From DASUHT01 sp038230835 (GTDB lineage Bacteria > Actinomycetota > Thermoleophilia > Gaiellales > JAICJC01), in the NCBI GenBank assembly GCA_038230835.1, contig JBBRMM010000003.1, positions 62,001-126,000 on the forward strand: a DNA stretch of 64,000 bases, given 5' to 3'. The stretch's first letter is position 1. Each line of letters starts with the position of its first letter. A program made the position numbers and the translations under genes. Below the pieces are notes generated by a model. The model saw only the letters and a list, made by a program, of their open reading frames with translations. It searched no databases and had not been told where the DNA came from. This document shows, piece after piece, positions 33,401-42,473 of the stretch.

Positions 33401-33817
33401 GAGCTTCGTATCGTAGGGCTCGTAACTCCAGCCTCCGAGGTCCGAGGGCTCGTCGATCCGGACGAGGAAGTCGGCGCGTCCGCGCCAGCCGGCACGTGGG
33501 AAAGTCGCCTGGTAGATGACGTCTGCGCCTGCACACATCGCGGCGATGGTGGTCGCATGAGCCTCGTCGAAGGCGGCGGGGTGTTCCGGTAGCTCGACCT
33601 CGGCGATCGCGCGGCCATTGGCCCGGAGCTCCTCGAGGTACCGCTTCTCGTGCAGGTCGCCCTTGTCGGCGACAAGCTGCGCGAGCGCCTCGCGGATGTG
33701 CGGCTTCGTCCGTCTTCTGTGCGCGGTCTCCAGTTCGAGCGTGGTCAGGTGCGGACACGCGAGGTAGTTCGAGAGGTCGGACGGAGAGAGAAGAAGTTGG
33801 CCGTCGTGCAGCTGCAT
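30497..33817 (-). CDS. TM0106-type RecB-like nuclease fused to RNase H-like domain and SF1 helicase
   Basis: A 1106-residue fusion. It begins LLLSPSDLSNYLACPHL (first Cys of a Cas4/AddB-like iron-sulfur nuclease) and continues with GRADFLVRI, EPYDTKLAR (nuclease motif) and the cysteine cluster CEHCSRCDFVPVC (residues about 212-224). Residues 310-490 resemble an RNase H-like 3'-5' exonuclease (DLFFDMEGDPF, AYNEEDCLATLELRGW). The C-terminal helicase has Walker A VQGPPGSGKTYRGA, DTLVVDEAGQFSL, LVLLGDPLQLGQV and ends VGTVDKFQGREAAVV, NRLNVAVSRAQ, like Dna2/Upf1. It could resect or degrade DNA; next to BREX and an IS it may be defence or repair cargo. Confidence 0.8.
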   Translation of the reverse strand: MQLHDGQLLLSPSDLSNYLACPHLTTLELETAHRRRTKPHIREALAQLVADKGDLHEKRYLEELRANGRAIAEVELPEHPAAFDEAHATTIAAMCAGADVIYQATFPRAGWRGRADFLVRIDEPSDLGGWSYEPYDTKLARSAKPAAVLQLAWYAGEIAAIQGRLPECLHVVLGTAEVETYRPADVEAYLRIAQRRLRAHVEDTPETYPWPCEHCSRCDFVPVCRDRWVADDHLTRVASIRRDQIGKLATVDITTLTALGEAPAGLAVRRLAPAMVEKLCDQSALQLHRYRTDELTHRLLVPEERRGLGLLPAPSPGDLFFDMEGDPFYDPAEGLEFLFGVLCRDPGGTTTYRPFWAHDRDGELRAFEEFVDLVGERRQAFSDMHVYHYATYEPSTLARLMGTHATREEEIDEFLRGEIFVDLLQVVRQGIRAGVDSYSLKDVEKLFFTRRAEVSSGNEAVIEFERWLDDKDAARLDAIAAYNEEDCLATLELRGWLLSRLPEAEREHGVPIPFLPPPEGRPEAEHDEAPAETARLRDALLADASDGDGRELAARLLEYHRREARPGWWWYFRRLRMTDEELADDGEAIGSLEHDGAEPVDLSIANPRAKSLEWTFTFPPQQHQFDEGDGGEDPREEGTGWTVSTIDNATGVVRLRRSKEMRDAPLPTSLVPGGPIGTKAQQAALRRLASSLLAGDGRYMHLERLLRCELPLCGALMQCRELADQRDVLDRLEDSYLVVQGPPGSGKTYRGARLITHLLAQGRKVGITAQSHRVIHNLLAEVERAAAEEGLDFKGVKRGDHFESAHVKTSASIAALLDPDVTLVAGTAWLFAREELDGEFDTLVVDEAGQFSLADALACGTSAKRLVLLGDPLQLGQVTQGVHPYGSRASVLEHVLGDHETIPENMGVFLEETRRMHPTVCRFISQAFYEGRLGSIPACAERTTSDGVGVRWFDVSHEGNRVASEEEAVAIATEIERLVGHTFRDRQGERPLRHADVMVVAPYNAQVRLLRERLPRSVEVGTVDKFQGREAAVVFYSMASSSGEDVPRGLDFLMSRNRLNVAVSRAQCLAYVACSPRLLEVDCRTVEHLKLANALCRFVELAEASA

Positions 33818-33956
33818 CAGGAGGAGTATCGACGGTCACTCGGCTGATGGCTACGCGCAGCCTTGAGTCTGGCGCTGGCGGCGAGACCAGCGCGCACGTT
33901 CGGGATGAAGCACACCGTGGAGAAATGACCGTCGCTTCGCTAACCGCTTCCGCTAA

Positions 33957-33971
33957 CCTCGATTCTGCGTG
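33957..33971 (+). repeat. Left terminal inverted repeat of the IS1380-family element
   Basis: CCTCGATTCTGCGTG, preceded by the target duplication CTAA at 33953-33956. Confidence 0.9.
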
Positions 33972-34128
33972 GGGATGGTTGAGGTGGTGTCGGTGGGGTT
34001 GTGACAGTGGTGGCGTATGCGGGTTGGTGGCCAGGTGCCGGTGTTCGCGTGATGGTCTGGTTTTCTTGCATGCTGCGGCTGGCGTACGGGGCGTGATCAC
34101 CGCTCGCCGGTTGCCGGTGAGGTGGGAG

Positions 34129-35466
34129 TTACATGGGCATCGCGACCGTGATCTGTTTGGCGCGCTGGTAGGCGTCGAGTAGGTGGGTTGTCCACGGCCA
34201 TGTGCGGGGTAGGTGGAGGGTGTGTTGACGGCCGTGGTGGGTGATCCGCCCGGCGACGGCGATGAGCGTGAAACGGAGTGTTTGTGGCTCTGTCCACACG
34301 CTTTCGGTGGGGCGCGCGAGGCCGTGTGTCCAGGCGATCAGATCCTGCGCCAAGAGCACGACTTGCAGCCACGTGTGATTGGCCATGAAGCCGCCGAAGG
34401 GCAGGTTTTTGAGGCCCAGCTGGCGCGCTTCGCGGATGCGATCCTCGACGATCGCGTGGTGGCGGTGTGCCCGCTCGATCATGGCCGCGTCCGCCACCTG
34501 ATCGTTGGTGATGCAGGCCAGGTAGCGGTGCCCGTCGGCGTCGGAGAAGGACAGTTGCGCACCGGGGTGGGGCCGCTCGCGACGCACGATCAGGCGCAGA
34601 TGCGCCGGCCAGCCGGGGTGGGCCGGCCAGCTCGCCTCAGCCAGCCAGGCGCCCTCACGAGGGCTGCCATCCACCTCCGTGATCGGCCGCCAGGCATCGT
34701 CTGCGACCGCCATGATGGCGTCGCGGACCGGGCCGTGCAGCCTCGCCCCGACCACGAACCGCACGCCTCGCTGGCACAACCCCCAGACCACGTCTTTGGC
34801 GTAGCCCGCGGTGTCGGCGCGCACCACCACGTCTTGAGGCGAGACGCTTGCAGGCAACTGCTCAAGCGCCAGGTCAACCACCTCCAACTGGTCTTCGGCG
34901 TCCAGCGCCGAGGCGCAACCGGGCCGCAGGATCCCGGCCAGCGCCTCGCCCGTCTCCGCCAAGTAGGCGACCAACGGGTGAAACCCGAACCCCTGCTTAT
35001 AGGTCGCAAACGCCGCCTCCTTCTCGTCTGTGTGGCTGGTCACCAGATGCACGTCGATGTCGATCGTGACCGTCTCGGGTCGCAGACCCGCCTGCCAGGC
35101 CCGCGCACGCGTGGCCGCCCGCCCCGCCGTCAGCCCTGCCAGCGGCGCGCCCACCAGCCGCTCAGCCAATAGCCGCCACGCGGTCGAGTCGTGCGCGGTC
35201 GCGTCTGCAAACAGGGCTGGCTGGTCACGCAACCCACGCAGATGCATCACGCAGTCGCCACCAGCAATCAACATCTGCGCCAAACGCACCAGCGTCCGAC
35301 CCGGCGGCTGCGAGCGATACGCCAATCCCACCGCCTCGGTCAACTCCCGCTCCAGGCCCAGCCGCTGCGCCACCTCATCCACCACCACCAGGCCCGCGTG
35401 GGACACCAACCGATCATCGTCAGCCACCAACCGCAACGTCCGACGCCGCTTCCTATGCTTCACCAT
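34129..35466 (-). CDS. IS1380-family transposase
   Basis: A complete 445-residue DDE transposase. Typical IS1380 blocks are present: VTIDIDVHLVTSH (first Asp), the RADTAGYAKDVVWGL block (second Asp), YLACITNDQ, and HHAIVEDRIREARQLGL with the glutamate helix, followed by FGGFMANHTWLQVVLLAQDL. No frameshift or stop disturbs it, so the element may still be active. The gene begins 117 bases inside the right end of the element. Confidence 0.92.
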   Translation of the reverse strand: MVKHRKRRRTLRLVADDDRLVSHAGLVVVDEVAQRLGLERELTEAVGLAYRSQPPGRTLVRLAQMLIAGGDCVMHLRGLRDQPALFADATAHDSTAWRLLAERLVGAPLAGLTAGRAATRARAWQAGLRPETVTIDIDVHLVTSHTDEKEAAFATYKQGFGFHPLVAYLAETGEALAGILRPGCASALDAEDQLEVVDLALEQLPASVSPQDVVVRADTAGYAKDVVWGLCQRGVRFVVGARLHGPVRDAIMAVADDAWRPITEVDGSPREGAWLAEASWPAHPGWPAHLRLIVRRERPHPGAQLSFSDADGHRYLACITNDQVADAAMIERAHRHHAIVEDRIREARQLGLKNLPFGGFMANHTWLQVVLLAQDLIAWTHGLARPTESVWTEPQTLRFTLIAVAGRITHHGRQHTLHLPRTWPWTTHLLDAYQRAKQITVAMPM

Positions 35467-35568
35467 CCGGGTGACCTCCTGACGCGGGCCTCGCGGCTGC
35501 CCATACAGCCCGTCTCCCCGCTCAGGGGGTCATTCTTCTTCTCCCACCGGACGACGCCACCCCACCCT

Positions 35569-35583
35569 CACGCAGAATCGAGG
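35569..35583 (-). repeat. Right terminal inverted repeat of the IS1380-family element
   Basis: Exact inverse complement of the left 15 bp, followed by CTAA at 35584-35587. Confidence 0.9.
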
Positions 35584-35587
35584 CTAA

Positions 35588-35740
35588 CCAACGTGAGAGG
35601 TTGGCCGGGGGACGGCTGCCTGCCAAGGAAGTGTCTGTGCCCACGAGGGTGGCGGGTCGGTTGACTGTCCCGGCTAGGCTCCGATTCATGCGTCAGCTTT
35701 ACGGTGCTCCTCGCGACTTCAACCGCGATGGTTTGCGGCG
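35588..35740. promoter_or_regulatory. Gap between IS and BREX operon; candidate BREX promoter
   Basis: A TTGACT box near 35659 with ATTCAT about 17 bases downstream could be a weak promoter for brxF. The native upstream region has been cut by the insertion sequence, so outward transcription from the IS might also contribute. No other structure was seen. Confidence 0.3.
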
Positions 35741-36202
35741 ATGATCACGGACTCTCTGGCGGCGGAGTTGTCCGCCTCGCCCGGACGCTTCGTCCTTATC
35801 GACGGTCGAGCCAGCGCCAACGAGGTGATCGACGAGTGGGAACAGATGTTGGGCACGACACGGTGCTCGGTGGGCGCACGGCTCACATCGTTGACCGAAC
35901 CGCCGTCGAGCCAAGCGATCGAGGCGCTCCTGCGGCCCGATCCCCTCCTCGTTGACATCGAAGTTCTTTTCGCTTCGGAGCTCGCAGTCGATCCGTTGAT
36001 GCTGCTGCGGCGCCTGGCCCGAATTTCGAACCCGCGCCTCGCCCTCTGGCCGGGAAGTCTTGCGGCCGGTCGGGCACGGTTCTCAGAGCCGCAACGAGAG
36101 GATCACTACGACCGTCCCGTCGAGGATGTGATCATCTTGCGGCCAGTGTCCCGTTCGTTTCCCGATGAACCGTGCTTTGAGATCGAGAGGTGGCTGAGTT
36201 GA
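35741..36202 (+). CDS. brxF: BrxF, small first protein of type 3 BREX
   Basis: A 153-residue protein at the head of the BREX operon, in the position and size range of BrxF, the protein that marks type 3 systems. It begins LAAELSASPGRFVLIDGRAS and contains LLVDIEVLFASELAVDPLMLLRRLARI, ISNPRLALWPGSL and the end VEDVIILRPVSRSFP, an alpha/beta pattern like an ATPase core, but no full Walker A motif is visible. The gene overlaps brxC by 13 bases. Identification rests mostly on position and fold pattern. Confidence 0.7.
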   Translation: MITDSLAAELSASPGRFVLIDGRASANEVIDEWEQMLGTTRCSVGARLTSLTEPPSSQAIEALLRPDPLLVDIEVLFASELAVDPLMLLRRLARISNPRLALWPGSLAAGRARFSEPQREDHYDRPVEDVIILRPVSRSFPDEPCFEIERWLS

Positions 36203-39200
36203 AGTACGACGAGCTGATCGCCTTCGAGCCGATCGACAGCGTCAAAGTGCTGACTGAGGCCGACAGCGAGGATTTGGCTCGACGCGACGTGTCGACGTTC
36301 GTGATCTCGCCGCAGATGCGACGAATGTTGGTCGAGCAACTCCTCCCGCATCTCCGGCTCGACGGCTCGGTCGACACCAAAGGCGTGCTCGTGGTAGCCA
36401 ACTACGGCACGGGCAAAACCCACCTCATGGCAACTATTTCAGCGGTGCTCGAGCACGCCGAACTCGCCGCCGAGCTGCGTGATGAGGACGTGCGCAAGGC
36501 GATCGACGATGTCGCCGGGAGCTTCCAGGTGATGCGCGCGGAGATCGGCGCGACCAAGATGGGGCTGCGAGACATCGTCTGTGGAGAACTTGAGAGCGGG
36601 CTCAAGCGCCTAGGTGTGGACTTCACCTTCCCCCCGCTTGAGGAGGTAAGCAACACCAAGGACTCGCTCGTGGACATGATGGCCGCTTTTGAGAAGGTCG
36701 AGCCCGACCGCGGACTGCTGTTCGTGCTCGACGAGCTTCTGGACTACCTGCGCTCGCGTCGGGACGCCGAATTGATCGTCGACCTCGCGTTCTTGCGTGA
36801 GATCGGCGAAATCAGTCGGACGACTCGCTTCCGCTTCATCGCCGGCATCCAGGAGGCGCTCTTCGACAACCCGCGTTTCGCGTCCGCGTCAGACGCTATC
36901 CGGCGCGTCCGCGACCGGTTCGAGCAGGTCCGTATCTCGCGTGAGGATGTCGCCTACGTCGTCCAGGAACGGCTCCTCCGCAAGGAGGCCGCGCAGAAGG
37001 CGCTGATCCGCGAGCACCTTGAGCGCTTCACGCCGGCGTTCGACGGGATGTCCGAGCGGCTCGAGGAGTTCGTCGCGCTCTACCCGGTGCATCCGTCGTA
37101 CCTGCGGACGTTCGAGAGGGTGACGCTCGTGGAAAAGCGCCGCGTTCTGTCGACGCTGTCACATGCCATGGCCGAGCTCCTAAAGAGCGACGTTCCGACG
37201 GAAGCTCCCGGTCTCATCTGCTACGACGCCTATCGGTCTGAACTCGACAACGACCCTTCGAACCGATCGATACCCGACGTCGCGCTGGTGCTCGACCGCA
37301 CCCACGTACTGCGGTCCAAGCTCGAGAGCGCGCTGCCGCAGAAGGAGGACGTGCCAGCCGCGCTGCGCATTGTGGACGCGCTCGCGGTTCACCGCCTGAC
37401 GACTGAGGATATCGACGTCCCGATCGGCTTGACCGTCGACGAATTGCGCGACGACCTATGTCTCATTCCCGAAGGAGTGCCGGAACTTGACGCGGGTTTC
37501 ATTGGTACGACGCTTGAGTCGGTTGTGGCAGAGATTGTGAAAGCCGTCTCGGGTCAGTTCCTTTCCCGCAACGACGACAACGGCCAACTCTTCCTCGATG
37601 TCCGGAAGGACATCGACTACGACCAGCTCATCCAGGAGCGCGCCGACTCGCTCGACGACCAGCGCCTAGACGACGCCTACTTTCGCGCGCTGGAGGAGGT
37701 TCTCGAGCAGCGCGACACACCATATGTCGCTAGCTACCGCATCTGGTCGTACGAGCTTCCGTGGAAGGCCAAGAACGTGACGCGGCTCGGGTACTTGTTC
37801 ATGGGAGCGCCGAACGAGCGCTCTACGGCGCAGCCGCCGCGCGACTTTTACATCTATTTCCTCCAGCCCTACGAGGAACCTGCGTTCGCCGACCAGGAGT
37901 TGGCTGACGAGACCTTTGTGAGGCTTGAGGCGCCAGACGATGACTTCACTGCCGCGCTACGCCGGTACGCCGGTGCGGACGCGTTGACGGCCAGTTCCAC
38001 TGAGCAGCATCGGCTCGTCTACGAGCAGAAACGCCAGCAGGCATTGCAGACGATGGTCGTTTGGCTTCGGCAGAACATGGCGAACGCGATGACGGTGACC
38101 TACCGAGGCGAGGCGAAGCCCCTCGGTACCTGGCTCCAGCAGATCCCGGGTGCAAAGACATCAGTGAAGGCGCAGATCGATGCGATCGCAGCCCGTGCGC
38201 TCGAACCACACTTCGATGAGCGCTATCCCGGCTATCCCGCGTTTTCCGCAGAGATCACGAAGCAAAGCTTCGACGGAACGGTGCAGGCCGCGATCTCACA
38301 GATTGCTACACGCCGCGCGACAGCTCTCGGGACCAAGGTACTCACTTCTCTAGGGCTGGCGGACATGAACGGGCAGATCGTCGCCGACGGCGAGTTCGCG
38401 AAGGCACTCCTCACCGCGCTTGAAAAGTCGGGGGACAAGGCCGTCAACCGTTCGGAGTTGCTGACCGAACGGGACCCCGGCGTACTCACGTGGGCGCCAT
38501 GGCACCTCGAGCCGTCATGGCTCGTCGTTGTCGCCGCAGCACTCTGCCATGCTGGACGGCTGGAACTCGGCTACCCGGCTGGGCAAGTCGACGCTGTCGG
38601 GCTCGACCGGTTGACGAAGATGTCGCGCGAGGAGCTCGTGCAGCTGACACACGTTGCCCCTCCGAAGGCGCTTCCTATCGTCGCACTACGCGACGCCGCG
38701 GCTCTGCTCGACATCGCCCCTGGCGCCGTCCCCGACTCTGGCGCGACCGAACCAGTGGTTCAGCAGATCCTGGACAAGACCCAGACCTACCTGAATCGCG
38801 TGCTCGACGCCGAGCAGCAAGTGAGCGACGGCGTGCTCGTTTGGGGCGCCCACGCGATCGACCACCAGCAGGACCGTCGCCTCCGACTCGCAGATTTGCG
38901 CAAGGTTCTCGAGGACCTCAAGGGCCGCGACTCGGTCGGGAAGATGAACAAACTGGCAATCGGGCCTGCGGAGCTCGAGGCGGCACACCGCGGAAAGCAG
39001 GAGCTTGAACGGACCGAGGGAATCGTCAGGGCTCGTAACCATCTCTCCGCGCTCCAGTACGTCACCGATGCGCAGGCCGCGTTCGACCAGGTCGACCCCT
39101 TCCTGGACGAGGCATCGGAACTGCGCTCAGAAGTGCTCGAACTGTTCGCCGGAGACAAGGTGGATCCGGCGGCCGTCTCCGTTACAAAGAGCAAGGCCGA

Positions 39201-39873
39201 GCAGCTGAAAGCCCGCTACCGCGAAGAGGCGGAGCACGCACATCAGCGTGACCGTCTTGACTCCAACGGCGAGAAGCACAAGAAGGCGATTCTCGAGGGC
39301 GGCACCTTCAAGGACCTCGCGGCGCTCGCCAGTCTCGAGCTGTTGCCGTCGGGGACATTCGGCGTGATGCAGCAGCATCTCGCGGGGATCGGCACGTGCC
39401 TCGAGTTCACGTCTGATTCACTCGCCGAGACCGTCCGCTGCCCCCACTGCGGCTATCTTCCGCGGCCGTCAACCGGCCCGACCGCAAAAGCCCAAGTCGA
39501 AGAGCTTGACGAGGAGCTGCGCAAGCTGCGCTCGAACTGGTCCGCCGCCCTGCACGACAGCATCAAGCCGCCTGAGATCGCACAGGGCATCGAGCTCGTG
39601 AAGTCCGGGCGTGCCGAGCTTGAAGCCTTCGCCTCGAGCGGCGAGCTGCCCTCACCAGTGCCGAAGCCGCTCGTGACCGGGCTCCAGGAGGTGCTGCGCG
39701 GATTCACGGTCCGGAACGTCTCCGCAGAAGACGTGTACTCGGCGCTCTTCCCGGACAACAGCCCAGTGCCCTTGTCGTCCTTTGAGGAACGCTTCCACGC
39801 GTTCGCCTCGAAGCTTCGAGGCGATGTGGACCCAAGCAAGATCCGCGTGCTCCCAGCCGCTCCGGAGCAGTAG
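36190..39873 (+). CDS. brxC: BrxC/PglY-type ATPase of type 3 BREX (DUF6079)
   Basis: A 1227-residue P-loop protein. Walker A is VVANYGTGKTHL (G73-T77), Walker B LLFVLDELLDYL (D181, E182), then FRFIAGIQEALFDN as sensor region. A long helical middle and a C-terminal part with a CPHC pair near C1084/C1087 and coiled-coil segments follow. Size and motifs match BrxC/PglY, the large ATPase required by all BREX systems. GTG 36190 overlaps brxF; pglXI follows after two bases. It presumably forms part of the complex that marks self DNA and blocks phage replication. Confidence 0.88.
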   Translation: MAELKYDELIAFEPIDSVKVLTEADSEDLARRDVSTFVISPQMRRMLVEQLLPHLRLDGSVDTKGVLVVANYGTGKTHLMATISAVLEHAELAAELRDEDVRKAIDDVAGSFQVMRAEIGATKMGLRDIVCGELESGLKRLGVDFTFPPLEEVSNTKDSLVDMMAAFEKVEPDRGLLFVLDELLDYLRSRRDAELIVDLAFLREIGEISRTTRFRFIAGIQEALFDNPRFASASDAIRRVRDRFEQVRISREDVAYVVQERLLRKEAAQKALIREHLERFTPAFDGMSERLEEFVALYPVHPSYLRTFERVTLVEKRRVLSTLSHAMAELLKSDVPTEAPGLICYDAYRSELDNDPSNRSIPDVALVLDRTHVLRSKLESALPQKEDVPAALRIVDALAVHRLTTEDIDVPIGLTVDELRDDLCLIPEGVPELDAGFIGTTLESVVAEIVKAVSGQFLSRNDDNGQLFLDVRKDIDYDQLIQERADSLDDQRLDDAYFRALEEVLEQRDTPYVASYRIWSYELPWKAKNVTRLGYLFMGAPNERSTAQPPRDFYIYFLQPYEEPAFADQELADETFVRLEAPDDDFTAALRRYAGADALTASSTEQHRLVYEQKRQQALQTMVVWLRQNMANAMTVTYRGEAKPLGTWLQQIPGAKTSVKAQIDAIAARALEPHFDERYPGYPAFSAEITKQSFDGTVQAAISQIATRRATALGTKVLTSLGLADMNGQIVADGEFAKALLTALEKSGDKAVNRSELLTERDPGVLTWAPWHLEPSWLVVVAAALCHAGRLELGYPAGQVDAVGLDRLTKMSREELVQLTHVAPPKALPIVALRDAAALLDIAPGAVPDSGATEPVVQQILDKTQTYLNRVLDAEQQVSDGVLVWGAHAIDHQQDRRLRLADLRKVLEDLKGRDSVGKMNKLAIGPAELEAAHRGKQELERTEGIVRARNHLSALQYVTDAQAAFDQVDPFLDEASELRSEVLELFAGDKVDPAAVSVTKSKAEQLKARYREEAEHAHQRDRLDSNGEKHKKAILEGGTFKDLAALASLELLPSGTFGVMQQHLAGIGTCLEFTSDSLAETVRCPHCGYLPRPSTGPTAKAQVEELDEELRKLRSNWSAALHDSIKPPEIAQGIELVKSGRAELEAFASSGELPSPVPKPLVTGLQEVLRGFTVRNVSAEDVYSALFPDNSPVPLSSFEERFHAFASKLRGDVDPSKIRVLPAAPEQ

Positions 39874-39875
39874 CC

Positions 39876-42473
39876 GTGACCGAGCGCCTCGACCTCGGTG
39901 ACGAGCGCGTCGCCGCACCCGATCTCTCCGACGATCTGCGCGCGCGTCTTCCTCAACTACGTGATGTTCCCGGGTGCCCGAGTGGCACCGACGACGCGAT
40001 CATCGAGATGTCTGCGCCGCCGGCCCACACCGCGTGCCCGAATCCATACCTGCGCGAGTGGGTCGAGCAGCACCAGAGTACGGACGTCGACAGGCCTGAT
40101 CCAGGCCCCTTTGCGGCCGACAGCCAGGCGGGGAAGACGTCGCTCGTCTACAAGGCGCACGGTTACCCGACGAAGGTGCCGCACGAGGCCATCATGCGCC
40201 TCATCCTCCACTACACGAAGCCCGGTGACATTGTGCTGGACGGCTTTTGCGGTACGGGGATGACAGGCGTGGCAGCGCAGATGTGCGGTCGCGCCGACGT
40301 CGATCTGCGGACGACGATCGAACTCGAAATGGGCAACGTGCAGTGGGGAATCCGCCGCGCCGTGCTTCAGGACCTCGGCCCAAGCGCCACCTTCATTGCC
40401 GCTGGTTTGAACGTCCCGGTCGATGTCGACGCCTTCGACCGCGCATCGAAAGACATGCTTGACCGGTTCGATGATGACTACGGATGGATGTACGAGACGA
40501 AGCTCGAGGACGGAAGGACGGCGCGGATTGATTACACCGTTTGGTCGGAGGTGATGACGTGCCCCCACTGCGGCTCTCGCATCGTATTCTTCGAGGCGGC
40601 GTTCAACCACGACTCTGGCGGTGTGCGTGAGGAGTTCAACTGCACGTCGTGTGGTGCCGAGGTTAAGAAGGCATCGCTAGAACGGAGATTCGCAACGATC
40701 CGGACGCTCGCGGGCGACACGATTGAGCGCGTCGAGTACGAGCCCGTTGAAATCCATTGGCGAAGTGGTCGCGATAAGGGTAGCAAGTCCTTCGATCAGG
40801 CGGATCGGGATGTGCTCGACCGAGTCGCAGCTGCAGCCGTCGTCGGATTTCCGGCGACGGCGCTTCCCATTGAGACGATGGGGCACGGTTCGCGGCTTGC
40901 GCCAAAGGGGTTCACTCGCATAGACCACCTCTGGGGCGATCGCGCCCTGACCGCCCTAACGGCTCTCTGGCGCTTGGCAGGAACATCTCAGGTCGTGGCG
41001 ACTCGGCGTGTATTGCGCTTTTGGGTTGAGCAGGGTTGTTGGGGTTTGTCATGGATGAATCGATACAGCGCTACCCACTTCTCCCAGGTCAACCGTAACC
41101 TCAATGGCGTCTACTACGTTGGGTCGCTTCACGCGGAGCCAAGCCCTCGCTACAACCTCGAAGGCTCGCGTCCGTCAACGGGAAAGCGCTCGTCGCTCGT
41201 CAAACTCTGGACGTCCCTTAGGAACAGCGGCGATCACGTTCGGATCTCAACTGGGTCGTCGACGGTGCTTGACATCCCGGACAGCTCGATCGATTACGTC
41301 TTCGTTGACCCGCCGTTCGGGGCGAACATCCCGTACGCCGACCTCGCGTTGGTGATCGAGAATTGGCATGGAGTGCTGACGTCAACGGGCGAAGAAGCAG
41401 TCACTCACGAACAGCAGGGCAAAGGTCTCTTCGAGTACAGCGCGCTGATCGAGGCTTGCTTCCGCGAGTTCCATCGCGTGCTGAAGCCTGGACGTTGGAT
41501 GACGGTGGAGTTCTCGAACTCGTCGAACGCGGTGTGGAGTGCGATTCAGCAGGCGCTTGCGTCGGCGGGATTTGTGGTGGCCGACACACGCGTGCTCGAC
41601 AAGGAACAGCATTCGTTCCGGCAGGTAACTGCGAAAAACGCTGTTAAGCGCGATCTGATCATCTCCGCGTACAAACCTCACGCGGATGTGGCCGAGCGCG
41701 TCCGACTCTCCGGCGGTAGCGAGGACAGCGTATGGGCATTCGTTCGCGAACATCTCTCTCACTTGCCGCTGCGCGATCTCCTTGAAGGGGTTCCGCGGAT
41801 CGTGCGCGAGCGACAGGCTGACCGCTTGTACGACCGGATGGTGGCGTTCCACGTCGCGCAGGGGATCGTCGTGCCAATGACGGTGGCGGAGCTCTACGCG
41901 GGGCTTGACCAACGTCTACCGCTCCGCGACGGGATGTACTTCCTTCCGGCCCAGGCGGAGGAGTACGAGAAGCTGCGAGCGGCTGGAATGGACCCCGAAC
42001 AGGCCGAGCTCTTCATTACTGGCGAGAGTTCTGCAGTGGCTTGGCTGCGTCAGTTCCTCCGAGGCAACGCTCTCGCCTTCGCTGGCATCCAGCCGGCGTT
42101 CTTCCAGGAGGTCCAGAAGGGCACTGCCGGCTGGGACGAGTTGCCGGACCTCAAGGAGCTTCTGGACCAGAATTTCGTGACCGACACCGAGGGGCGATAC
42201 GTCGTTCCCGACCCGAAGAAGGCGGAGCATCTGGAACAGCTTCGCGAGGCGGACCTGCTCCGGGTCTTTGATGGGTACGTCGTTGGTACGGGGCCGCTTG
42301 AGCAGTTCCGTTCAGAGGCCGTCAAGGCCGGCTTCAAGCGGGCTTACCGCGACCGGGACTTCGAGACGATTATCAAGGTCGGCCAGCGCATCCCAATGGA
42401 GGCTTTCAACGACGACACCGCATTGATGCATTACTTCCGTAACGCTGAACGGCTCCACCGCGGCGCGCGGTGA
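39876..42473 (+). CDS. pglXI: PglXI-type adenine DNA methyltransferase of type 3 BREX
   Basis: GTG 39876 gives 865 residues. SAM-binding motif I is VLDGFCGTGMTGVAA (D122-G128) and catalytic motif IV is VDPPFGANIPYADL (D478-F481), the order of a DPPF-type N6-adenine or N4-cytosine methylase. Between them lies a zinc ribbon, CPHC (C229, C232) and CTSC (C256, C259), which may help read DNA. The methylase place in the type 3 gene order belongs to PglXI, which marks host sites. The C-terminal 220 residues look like a helical recognition domain. It overlaps brxHII by four bases. Confidence 0.87.
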   Translation: MTERLDLGDERVAAPDLSDDLRARLPQLRDVPGCPSGTDDAIIEMSAPPAHTACPNPYLREWVEQHQSTDVDRPDPGPFAADSQAGKTSLVYKAHGYPTKVPHEAIMRLILHYTKPGDIVLDGFCGTGMTGVAAQMCGRADVDLRTTIELEMGNVQWGIRRAVLQDLGPSATFIAAGLNVPVDVDAFDRASKDMLDRFDDDYGWMYETKLEDGRTARIDYTVWSEVMTCPHCGSRIVFFEAAFNHDSGGVREEFNCTSCGAEVKKASLERRFATIRTLAGDTIERVEYEPVEIHWRSGRDKGSKSFDQADRDVLDRVAAAAVVGFPATALPIETMGHGSRLAPKGFTRIDHLWGDRALTALTALWRLAGTSQVVATRRVLRFWVEQGCWGLSWMNRYSATHFSQVNRNLNGVYYVGSLHAEPSPRYNLEGSRPSTGKRSSLVKLWTSLRNSGDHVRISTGSSTVLDIPDSSIDYVFVDPPFGANIPYADLALVIENWHGVLTSTGEEAVTHEQQGKGLFEYSALIEACFREFHRVLKPGRWMTVEFSNSSNAVWSAIQQALASAGFVVADTRVLDKEQHSFRQVTAKNAVKRDLIISAYKPHADVAERVRLSGGSEDSVWAFVREHLSHLPLRDLLEGVPRIVRERQADRLYDRMVAFHVAQGIVVPMTVAELYAGLDQRLPLRDGMYFLPAQAEEYEKLRAAGMDPEQAELFITGESSAVAWLRQFLRGNALAFAGIQPAFFQEVQKGTAGWDELPDLKELLDQNFVTDTEGRYVVPDPKKAEHLEQLREADLLRVFDGYVVGTGPLEQFRSEAVKAGFKRAYRDRDFETIIKVGQRIPMEAFNDDTALMHYFRNAERLHRGAR

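Larger units (their letters stand above)
33957..35583. mobile_element. IS1380-family insertion sequence, intact, 1627 bp
   Basis: Both ends begin CCTCGATTCTGCGTG (15 bp perfect, with further GG-TGG matches inside) in inverted orientation, and CTAA directly repeats outside (33953-33956 and 35584-35587), a 4-bp target duplication. One transposase gene fills the element. Size, ends and duplication length fit IS1380. It is inserted between the nuclease/helicase gene and the BREX operon, leaving 153 bases before brxF. Confidence 0.9.
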
